In this document: positions 49,021 through 64,000 of the stretch, piece after piece
Numbering within the stretch: position 1 is the first letter of the stretch
Layout of the letters: each line of letters starts with the position of its first letter
Assembly: GCF_003255815.1 (NCBI RefSeq)
Contig: NC_037668.1
Span: forward strand, 14,375,091 to 14,439,090
From: Theropithecus gelada
Lineage: Eukaryota; Chordata; Mammalia; Primates; Cercopithecidae
Direction: 5' to 3'
Length of the DNA stretch: 64,000 bases
The notes under the pieces: generated by a model
The model's database searches: none
Seen by the model: only the letters and a program-made list of their open reading frames with translations
Told to the model about the DNA's origin: nothing
Translations under genes and position numbers: made by a program

Positions 49021-49599
49021 CCCAGGGGCTCCAGGAGGAGATATTGAGTGGGACAGAGAGTAAGGATGAACACGACCCAGGGTTTTAAGGAAATCTGAGC
49101 AGAAGTGGATCCCTGTGAGAAGAAAATGGAGTACATGGCCGTGGACATGAGTGGAGATGATGAACTAAATGGAGTTTCATAAAAGAGACAGATTTATACA
49201 CTTTCAATGAGAAGGTTGCCCTTTTATTCTTTTATTTCAAAACAAGGCGAGAAAACATAGCAAGAAGCAGGAGACTCACTTATGGGCCCAGGATTTGCAC
49301 TTTTACTGAATGTGCCTAATAGGTTGTTACTGAAAATGCTCGATAGGGGAAAATTGACTTAAAAAGGGACGCTGACGGAGAGGAAGAAAACTGGCAAAAG
49401 AGACTTTCTAAGAAAACACAGGAAGGGGGTCCCTAGAAAGTAGAGATCCTAACAGTTACTCCTCCTCAGATGAAACTGCATGTGAAGTCACTTCCTAAGT
49501 GCTAATTTACCAGAAAGGTAACACAATTAGATAACATGTATTCATAGATTGAGTAATTTTTATTGAATTAGCCATTTGGAAATTATCATAATTAATGCT
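49021..49599. other. Unassigned sequence
   Basis: Nothing recognised. Confidence 0.4.
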
Positions 49600-49785
49600 A
49601 TCAACAATGATTGAATGTAGATATTATTTTTCAGGTCTCTCAGATGACAGAACTGAGAAGTAAATGCCAACACCACAAATGACTTGGCCGAGGGGAATAA
49701 TGAGTAAGGGTTAAACCCAGGACCTGAGAGCAGATTTGATCCTAAACCCCAGGCTCTTGCTCACCTCACTGGGCTGCAACATTGT
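49600..49785 (+). repeat. MIR
   Basis: The order 'gacagaactgagaagtaa', 'gacttggccgagg', 'gggttaaacccaggacctgag', 'ccaggctcttgctcacc' fits the conserved core and 3' part of MIR. Confidence 0.65.
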
Positions 49786-50575
49786 GGATTTCTACTTGAC
49801 TCTGAGGGAGCATGAAGAGACCCCATTGCCTCCTCCCCTCACAGCACCATGACCACCAACATCTGGATTAGAGCTTCGTGGTCCCCTTTCCTTCCCTACC
49901 TTGGAAGGGCCATTGCTTCCCAGGACCAGCGTTGGCTGTGAAGCTGCAGGTGGTGGAGGAAACGCTCGGCCTGGCTAAGCCATAGCCACAGTCAAACCCT
50001 TGATCCAGCTGCAGTTGCAGACAATTGGGCACCAGGGTTCTCAGCCCTGGCTGTGCCTGTGAAGCCTGTACCTCTGACAGGTGGTGGCTCAAGTCTCCGC
50101 TCCAAGGTCTGTGGGGATAGGCCACCTGGGTGTGAGCTGAAAGGAGAAGGGGCTTCAGTAGGAACGCTCTCACTTTTCCCTTTGTTAATCATGCCCAGAA
50201 CAGCCATCTCTGGTGTCCCTGCCTCTGAGGTGAGCCACCCAGTGGCCCAGGCCACAAAGACAGACATCATGTAAATGGGTGATGTCACTTCCTGTCTGTG
50301 CCTGGGGATGCTGAGATGGAAGGTACCCAGGCTGGATGTCACTGAAGTGAAAATCCCCCACTTCAGCCTAGAGGGCTTTGGATTGGCTAACAAGGCCATG
50401 CCGATTATTCTGTTATTATTAATCTCCATCCTGCAGCCTAGAAAGAATGTTCTGGAGAGCCTTCAGAGCATAGAAAATGCTGTTTTTCTCAACACACAGG
50501 AGTATAAGAACAGGCAGGACTCAGAGCCTCTAGGTTTTGGGATGGAACCATAGAAAAGGGTTTTGGGACACTGCA
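49786..50575. other. Unassigned sequence
   Basis: A 145-codon minus-strand open frame (49992-50429) has no recognisable family and no supporting signals. Confidence 0.35.
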
Positions 50576-50577
50576 GA

Positions 50578-50942
50578 CCAGCAGTCTCCAAACTTTTGTG
50601 CCCCAGGGACTGGTTTCATGGAAGACAATTTTTCCTTGGTCCAGGGGTGGGGGATGTGAAAAGAGGGAAGGATCATTTCTGAATGAAACTGTTCCACCTC
50701 AGATCATCAGACATTAATTAAATTCTCATAAGGAGCGCACAACCTAGATCCCTTTCATGCACAGTTCACAATAGGGTTTGTGCTTCTATGAGAATCTAAT
50801 GCCTCCGTTGATCTGACAGGAGGCGGGGCTCAGGCTGGAATGCTCACTTGCTGGCCGCTTATATCCTGCTGTGCGGCCTGGTGCCTAACAGGCCCAGGAC
50901 AGGTAGCTGACCACAGCCCCGGGAGCTTGGGGCCCCCTGCAA
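50578..50942 (-). repeat. hAT-like nonautonomous DNA transposon remnant
   Basis: Imperfect terminal inverted repeats of the 'CAG...CCCCAA' type (start 'cagcagtctccaaac', end 'cttggggccccctgc'). The interior includes 'gaatctaatgcctccgttgatctgac' and 'gatcatcagacattaattaaattctcat', a familiar mammalian nonautonomous element; exact name not asserted. Confidence 0.6.
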
Positions 50943-51303
50943 TAGACCAAATACTACATGAGGCGAACTTTGTAGGGTGCTGGAACATTTTGAATTTCCA
51001 TTGCCTATAATGGTTTTACCACCTACCCACACATATACATCTTGTTGCCATATAGGTGGGTGTCCGCAGCCATAAGCAATGTTGTAGAGGGACCAGTCCC
51101 CTCACGGACACTTAGGGGCCACAGGTATCACCGATCAGCGTGTGTGGTTCTGTAGGGAGCTAACACCAAGCACAGTCCTCATCTTACCCGCTCCTCCAGT
51201 GGGGTCCAGGCAGCATCCCTCATAAAAATTATCGCTATTTCCACAGGAAGAGGAAATCACACTCCCAGAAAGTGGACTAAATGCATTGTGATTTGCAGTG
51301 GTT
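50943..51303. other. Unassigned sequence
   Basis: Nothing recognised. Confidence 0.4.
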
Positions 51304-51588
51304 TTCTTTTTCTTTTTTTTTCCAAGACCGAATCTCGCTCTGTCGCCCAGGCTGGAGTGCAGTGGCGCCATCTCGGCTCACTGCAATGCAATTCTCCTGC
51401 CTCAGCCTCCCAAGTAGCTGGGATTACACAGACGCACCGCCCCCTCCAGTTAATTTTTGTAGTTTTTTTAGTAGAGATGGGGTTTCACCATGTTGGCCAG
51501 GGTGGTCTCAAACTTCTGACCTCAGGTAATCTGTCTGCCTTGGCCTTCGATGTGCTAGGATTACAAGCGTGAGCCACCGCACCCGGTG
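51304..51588 (-). repeat. Alu (S-type), antisense, internal deletion
   Basis: Reverse Alu from a T-rich tail to 'gagccaccgcacccgg'. About 25-30 bp covering the 'cctccgcctcccgggttcaagc' region are missing after 'cactgcaa'. Confidence 0.88.
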
Positions 51589-51803
51589 GCTTTTTAAGAT
51601 GTTTGGAAGAGTTCAGCTGTGAGGCCATTTGGTCTTGGGCTTCTCTTTGTTGGGAGGTTCTTCAGTCCTTTTATTTGTTATTGGTCGTTCAGGCTTTCGG
51701 TTTCTTCTTGATTCGATCCTAGTAGGTTGTATGTTTCTAAGAATTTATCCATTTACTCTAGGTTATCCAGTTTGACGGTATAGAGCTGTTAATAATAGTT
51801 TCT

Positions 51804-52137
<334 letters not shown>

Positions 52138-52222
52138 TTATTTGAGTCTTCTGTATTTTTTTTCTTAGTTATTTTAGCCAAGTGTTTCTTAATTTTACTT
52201 TTTCCAGAAAAACAACTTGGGT

Positions 52223-52365
52223 GTGAGAGGCCTACGTTGGATCACTGGCGGCCAGTAGTTCCCAATCAGCCTGGGAAGAATAGTAAGACGTTGTCTCTCC
52301 TAAAAAGAGAAAGAGAAAGAGAAAGAGAAAGCAAAAGAAAAAGGAAAAGGAAACAAAAAACAAAA
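52223..52365 (+). repeat. Old Alu fragment with A-rich (GAAAGA)n tail
   Basis: 'gttggatcactggcggccagtagttcccaatcagcctggga' matches a decayed Alu left arm; a GAAA-type repeat follows. Confidence 0.6.
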
Positions 52366-52830
52366 AACCAACAACTCAGGTTTATTTTTCTATAGTATTT
52401 CTATTCTTCAGTTGATTAACTTCTGCATTGATTTTGTTTCCTTTCTTTAGTGAATTTTGAATTTGTTTTGTTGTTTTTTCCTGGTTTCTTGAGGTGTAAT
52501 GGTGTAATGTATATTTGAAGTCTTTCTTCTTTTTTAATGTATGCATTTATGGTTGTAAACTTGACTCTTAGAGCTATTTTTGCTGTTCCAAAGATTTTGT
52601 TATGTTTGCTTTCACTGTTGTTTGCCTCAATATATTTTCAAATTTCCCTTTTGATTTGTTCTTTGATCAATCAGTTGTTCAGAGGCATGTTGTTTAATTT
52701 CCATGTATTGTTGAATTTTCCAGTTTTCCTTGTGTAGTTAATTTTTAGTTTCATACCATTGTGGTCAGAAAAGATAACTGATCAGATTGGAATCATTGTT
52801 AATTTATCTAAGATGTACTTTTCATTATTT

Positions 52831-53165
52831 TAATTGATGTATAATAGTTGTTCACATTTTGGGGATACACATGATATTTTGGTAAATGTATACAATTTGT
52901 AATGATCAAATCAGTGTGAGTAGTATATCTGTCACCTGAAAACTTTATCTTTTCTTTATGTTAGGAATATCCCAATTCTTCTCTTCTAGTTATTTAAAAA
53001 TATTCAGTAACTTATTTTGAATTATAGTCTCCCTAATATACTATCAAATACTAGAACTTATTCCTTCTATTTAACTATATTTTATATGCATTAACCAGTA
53101 TCTTTTCTTCCTTCTCCCCTATCTCCTTCACAGCCTCTGGTAACCACTAATTTTTCTATGTGAAA
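52831..53165 (-). repeat. L1 3' UTR, antisense
   Basis: The run 'gatacacatgatattttggtaaatg', 'tatctgtcacctgaaaa', 'cctctggtaaccacta' is typical of an older L1 3' UTR read in reverse. Confidence 0.7.
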
Positions 53166-53830
53166 TGACACATGAATTCAGTTTTTTCTACTTGTTTTTT
53201 TTTTATATGGTTACAAATATGTCACATCCATTGCTTAAAAAGAAAATTCTCAATCATTTGTTGAAATATTATGCATCATTTTTAAATACATTGCTTTTCC
53301 AATATTTTCAAAAATCTGTTCTCAATATATGTATTGGTTTATATTTTGACTCTATTTTCTTTTGATCTATTTAATTGATCACATGCCAAAGCATTCTGTT
53401 GTGGCCATTACAACTCTATGATTGTTCTTTAAATCAGTTGGAGCTAGCAGTCCAATTTTGTTCTTCGTTATACAGGCATTTTGGTTATGCCAGTTCATCT
53501 TAATTTTAGAATCAGCTGACCATTTTCTACCAATGATGCATGCTGAAATTTTGAGTTGGATTGCATTGAATTCATAGATCAAATTAGGGGAAACGAACAT
53601 CTCAACAATATTCTTACACATGAACAAGCAATATTTTTCTAGTTATTAGACCTGCACTATGTTCTGTGTGAAATATGCTCTAATTTTCAGTCATATTCAT
53701 ATTTATGGATTTTATACACTTGACATTATCGTAAATGGTATTCCTTTTACATTTAAATTCTGCCGTGCAATTGCATAAATACCATTTATTTTTGCATATT
53801 GATCTTATATCCTGCTAGAAACAAATGCTT
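53166..53830 (-). repeat. Old L1 fragment, antisense
   Basis: 'gctagcagtccaattttgttcttc', 'attgcattgaattcatagatcaaattagggg' and 'attgatcttatatcctgctag' match antisense L1 in order. Confidence 0.65.
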
Positions 53831-55200
53831 TTCGGATTCAGGTTTGATTGGCCAATGGCAATATCTTTGGAAACTTGCATATTTACCAGGTATGAAGAAT
53901 CTTTCTCATTTCAATTGGAGCTTTATCACCAGCCCAAGGGAGAGGAAAGTCCTAACCCATATCAAGTTCTGAGGTTGGGAAGAGTTTGTACTTTGTAGAC
54001 AAATGCATGTGAAATGTTCTGTATGTTCACCAATAAGTTTTCCTTAAGATTGTTCATGCAGTTGATAAGGCTGCCCATTTGCACTTGTGTTTAGCTGCGA
54101 TACTATAGTTGTAAAATTTAGAAGCCAACGTTCTCCCTTAGTTTAAAATGTAATATTGAAGAATCTACTCCAGCATTATATAGTGCCAGAAACTTTGGGA
54201 TGATAATGCAATGATATGTCCAGCAAATATGAGTTTGTACCTGATCCTTATTAGTCTTATTTCTGATGTGATCTACTATAAAATGAGACCACTGAGAGCT
54301 TTAAAATAATTAATAATGCCAAGCTGAGGCGGTTAGTTTGTGGGATATTCAGTAGCCATAGGAAACAGTAGTTCCTACTCTGTAACTCAAGTGGGAGTCC
54401 CCTCTTCAGTATGTCAGCATCAAGACCCTGATCTGCAGTGGAATTTGCAGCCCCCTGCTGTGTCAGCTTCATTACTTCAAGGGAGGGTGAAAGCCTTCAG
54501 TTCCTTAGGTCACAACTGACACATGGAGCACATTTGGTACCTCTTCAGTTACTGACCTTTATGCCCAATCATGTCAGGCTTGCTCACCTGAGAGATTCAC
54601 AAGATCACATTCCCAGTGCATCAGATCACTGTGTCACACACACACACACACACACACAAAAGCATTTATTTGTCATTATGTATCTCTCCTGAATTTCCAC
54701 CTTGATAGGCAACATGGCTCACAAACAGCTTTAAATTTGGTTTCTCAAATGTCTAAGGGTTTACAAAAGTCCAGTTATTCAAATGAATTTATCTGACAGT
54801 CTGGTTGTCTATTGTTCCATGCTGTGCCTCTGTGACATAAACCAAGAGTCAGTATATAAAAAGATTTATTTCCATTCGTTTATAACCAACCAATAAATAG
54901 TATGCCTATTATATATAGTTCTGTGCATTGGGTTGCCAGTCTCCTTCCTTCTTTTACCTGATTTTTGTTGGAAGTGGAGATGATGTAATATTATGGGTCA
55001 CTTCTATTAGCGTCCCTGGACTACAGTTCTACTATCTACTTTTTAAGCTGTTTTACCTTGTTATTATAAGATCTGCATATTTGTGAGCATCATTTATGTT
55101 ATTAATAGTTAACATCTATGGTAGTCACTTCTTTGGTTAGGTCAGAGACTAAAATCTGAAAATTAGAAATTCATTCTTTATTTCAGGTGTGTGTGCTGTT
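53831..55200. other. Unassigned AT-rich sequence with (CA)n
   Basis: A CA microsatellite lies at 54633-54658; no gene seen. Confidence 0.4.
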
Positions 55201-56795
<1,595 letters not shown>

Positions 56796-56804
56796 CCAGA
56801 CAGA

Positions 56805-59286
56805 AGATAGATCATCTGTGATTACTATGTCAAGGACAATTTTAGAATACTTGTTAAACTCACCTCTTTCTTTTCACAGCTAGCCAGGACATAGTCAGTA
56901 TCTACTGATACCTTGAATACCTTGGCTGTGTTAACTGTTTTGACCCAACATGGAGCCAAGTTGTTGGTTGTGCCTTGAGATGCTGACATCTGGCTGAAGT
57001 CCAGGGTCACTGGCCCAGGACAGGTCATTCAGCTGTTTGAAAAAAAAAAAAAAAGCAGAAAAGAGACCAGGTCATCCACTGCGGTCATCTCCATGCAGCA
57101 TGGGCCACTGGTTCCAATGAACCCACCATCACTATACTTCTCAGGAATCGCTGGTCACTAGACTGAGAGTTCTGTGACAGCTGAGATCATGTCTTACTGA
57201 TCTCTGTGTTCGTGGTGCCCAGCTCAGGGTCTGGCACTGAGGGAGTTCTCAGGAGAGTGTTCATCAGTTATTGAATGAAAGCGATTGCAAACCTCCTCTC
57301 ACCTGCATTCGTGTCCCAAATGTCCTGTCAGGGGTGCTGAGATTTCTCCCAGGATGCAGCAAATCCCTTTCCTTAGACTGGCCGTTGCCTTACACCATTC
57401 ATGCTCCAGGATCCCTCTCTCTGGGACATTGGAGGAAAATGAGTCTGATCTGAAGAAGTCCTCTTATGGTTCCCCCTGTCATTAGGAGCAATGTCTGCAC
57501 CTAAACTCCCATTCTCTGGGTTGCCGCAACACCCCAATGTGGAGGAACTTCCATATTTTCTTAAAATGCTATGTTTGTGTTCTTTCTCTCATGAGCTTCA
57601 GTCCCTTTGGGGAGACATTAATATCTGAATCCCAAGTGTTTAACACAGTGTAAAGAAAATTAAACATCCTGAGATACCATTTGGAAACCTCCTTCAACTG
57701 TAAGTACAGAAGAATATTATAAGTATCACTGCTTTGTAAACTAGCAAGGGACACTTACTCTGGCACCTATATTATAAGTATCACTGCTTTGTATACTAGC
57801 AAGGGACACTTACTCTGGCACCTGACCTAGGGCAGAGCTTTTTAATGTAAGAATGGATGTCTCCAACCCTTCTCCCAGCATGGTTACTCCCTCTAACCCA
57901 CACTGACCTGAAGAGCATCCACTGCTACGGCAGCCCCAAGGTCGAGGCTCCTGGGTCTGGGGCGGGGGCTCATGGTCACATCTTCCCCCTCTTGGAGTTG
58001 CTGCTGCCCCTCACTATAAACCAGCTCTGATCCACCCCGTGGCTCTCCATGGCCAGGGGCAGGAGACTCCTGTGGAGTAAGTTTCTCTCAGTCCCACTGC
58101 TCAGCTCGCGCTGCTCCTTGAGGGTTTGGATGATGATAGGCATTGTCCATTTCCCCTGAGGCTTCTGTCCCAATTTGTCCTTATTCCCCCCTTCTTTGGT
58201 TTCCATGTAACAATGGCTTGTCCTTTGTGGGTTGTCTCATCCCCTAAACCTGCTGACTTTCTTTCTTTCATCTGTTCCCTCAGTTCTGGGCTTCCAGGGG
58301 GTGGACTCAGCTCAGGACCCTGCAGGAGACACAGAGTCAGGTCTCAGCTGCCGGTGCTGTGCGGCGTTAAAACCATCTCAGTTCCTCAGAGACTCAGAGA
58401 AAACACAGCAGGAAGGGACCTCAGAGAGGAGCAATAAGCCCCTACCTTACTGACAAGAAAAGTGAAGCCAAGAAAGACTAAGACTCTCCCAGGCTCCGTC
58501 ACCACATGGTGGCAGCAGATCGACCACACAAGCCTTGGCCTCAGCCTCCAGGTCCAAAGCACCTAACTCACCCTCCAGGAACTCACTGCTGCGTTTCAGA
58601 AAACTCTGGATGAAAAACAGCAGTTTCCACTGTGAAAACAAATAAAGTAAAAGGGCATTTCACTGGACAAACCCTTTATCACGGTTCTGTAGTTCTAGTA
58701 TTTATACTCAGTCAGTTGTCATTCGCTGGCTGGTAGATTGGGGCAGGGAGGACATAAAGATTAAATAATGCTTAACACAAGCCTGCTTTCCCAGTCTGGG
58801 ATCTCAGCTCCACCATTCTTCAGGGAGTTTCCTCTGCTGTAACTGCTGGAGAGTCTCAGCCCTCACGTGGGTCATTTCTCCATGACGATACCTGTTATTT
58901 TCTTCCTCTCTTGGAGATAAGAGAGGGCAGAGATTGGTTCTGGGTCTCCACAATTCTAGGTTTTTTCCTAAACCAGCCAGGTCAGCTGAAAGCAATCATG
59001 ACAGAGAGGTCAGGTCAGTGAAGAGGGTCCAAGGGGAGCAGGAGTTCCAAGGACAGGCCCTCATGGAGATGGTCAGGATCGTGCCACGGGCAACATTTGA
59101 CTAATTCTGCTGGGGATGATGTGCCAAGGATTAAGGGGAGGATGCTGCCATAAGGAGAAAGGGCAAGAACCAAAGGAGTAGGAGAAGAAGGAAAATAAAA
59201 TGATTTCTGTAAAGACAGAAAGAAATGCAGAGCCCAGAGGCAAAGCCCGTGTAATAGAGGTTAGTTCCAGGTTGTGGATCCTAATC
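56805..59286. other. Unassigned; a few exon-like blocks on the minus strand
   Basis: Minus-strand open blocks with plausible splice edges occur at about 58992-58896 (acceptor 'ttgctttcag', donor 'acaggtatcg'), 58625-58450 (acceptor 'tgttttcacag'), 58120-57990 and 57030-56850. Their translations are of ordinary composition, but I recognise no protein family and stops end several of them. They could be exons or an old unprocessed pseudogene, or chance. Confidence 0.25.
57715..57824. repeat. 55-bp tandem duplication
   Basis: 57715-57769 is repeated at 57770-57824 with two differences by eye (the 'gtaaact/gtatact' site and the last base). Confidence 0.95.
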
Positions 59287-59296
59287 AAGAAATTCC

Positions 59297-61454
<2,158 letters not shown>

Positions 61455-61469
61455 ACAAGTAACTTTTTA

Positions 61470-61877
61470 AATGAAATTTCTGGTTTCAACTCTGGCATAT
61501 AAAAAGGTGGGAAGTCACCATTTGTCCTCACAACAAGACAAAAGCTGAACAAATTGAAAACCAACAACTCTTCTTAGATGGCCAGAGAATTGAGGTCACT
61601 GCCACCCTGAAAACTAGAAAGACAGGCAAACACAGGGAGTCACAGCTTGCCAGGAACAGAAGCTGCCGGAGCCAGCACCTGGGAGGAGCACTTAAATGGT
61701 ATTGACAGATTACTAGAAGCTGAAGGTGGCCTGGCTTGAACATTAAAAACTCTCTGAGAACCAGCCATGTGGGGATATCACACTTTCCTAAGTCTGACCA
61801 CTAGGAACTCAACAAGGTTCTCATGGTGAAGATGAGAAAAAATCCCTGAAGATTGGCTCTGCCAACTTCAGGACACC
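61470..61877. other. Repeat-like sequence, unclassified
   Basis: A-rich, CA-rich wording ('caaaagctgaacaaattgaaaaccaac') looks like old L1 or LTR sequence in sense orientation, but I cannot place it. Confidence 0.35.
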
Positions 61878-63816
<1,939 letters not shown>

Positions 63817-64000
63817 TGAACAGACACTTCTCAAAAGAAGACATTCACACAGCCAACAGACACATGAAAAAATGCTCGTCATCATTGGCCATCAGAGAAA
63901 TGCAAATCAAAACCACAATGAGATACCATCTCACACTAGTTAGAATGGCAATCATTAAAAAGTCAGAAAACAACAAGTGCTGGAGAGGATGTGGAGAAAT
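63817..64000 (+). mobile_element. L1P, sense segment of the twin-primed insertion (continues beyond window)
   Basis: Starts 'ggatatgaacagacacttctcaaaag' and runs in sense ORF2 ('accatctcacactagttagaatggc') to the window end. It takes up L1 position almost exactly where the inverted segment ends. Confidence 0.88.

Overview
This is nuclear DNA from a primate, most likely an Old World monkey (macaque, baboon or vervet type). The window is full of Alu and L1 copies. Two of the youngest Alus (51804-52128 and 59297-59603) carry the change that gives 'ctcaagcctg' near the 5' end, and the first also has 'gatccggcc' in its right arm; both changes mark the cercopithecid AluYR lineage. No intact host protein-coding gene was found. 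The window is a stack of retrotransposed material in otherwise unassigned intergenic or intronic sequence. No bacterial-type features (operons, CRISPR arrays) are present.

Layout. 1-3.0 kb: antisense remnant of a class I (gamma-type) endogenous retrovirus (ERV). 3-10.3 kb: Alus, simple repeats, possible LTR fragments and unassigned sequence. 10.9-11.9 kb: a well-folded tRNA-Asn-like gene (anticodon ATT, minus strand) beside a CpG-rich block. 12.2-14.1 kb: antisense L1 fragments. 14.6-20.1 kb: a young, tRNA-Phe-primed ERV with paired 488-bp LTRs and a 5-bp target duplication, but no recognisable reverse transcriptase or integrase, a duplicated leader and a gutted env. 20.5-21.4 kb: antisense solo LTR of the HERV-K(HML-2)/LTR5 type. 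23.2 kb: tRNA-Gly(CCC) relic. 24.8-28.0 kb: antisense L1 with a nested Alu. 28.9-29.2 kb: a long near-perfect palindrome. 31.5-34.05 kb: DENND10 (FAM45A) processed pseudogene.

35.2-47.2 kb: an essentially full-length GNAQ processed pseudogene on the minus strand, with 5' UTR, coding region, about 5 kb of 3' UTR and an A-rich tail. It is split a few bases before its tail by a 5.3-kb antisense betaretrovirus-like provirus (HML family, probably HML-3). 47.2-51.3 kb: mostly unassigned, with MIR and a hAT-like DNA element. 51.3-53.8 kb: antisense L1s broken by Alus. 53.8-61.5 kb: largely unassigned, with three Alus and a 55-bp tandem duplication. 61.5-64 kb: old sense-strand L1 with a 131-bp tandem duplication, then a younger 5'-inverted (twin-primed) L1 that itself carries an AluY and runs off the window end.

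How the pieces relate. Nesting gives a relative chronology: old L1 and other repeats, then the GNAQ retrocopy, then the HML provirus (LTRs about 8% apart by eye), and last the tRNA-Phe-primed ERV (LTRs about 1.4% apart) and the AluYR copies. The strongest candidate for something not well described is the 14.6-20.1 kb element: a recently inserted ERV that appears non-autonomous, with an internally duplicated primer-binding/leader/gag-start module and three intact zinc knuckles.
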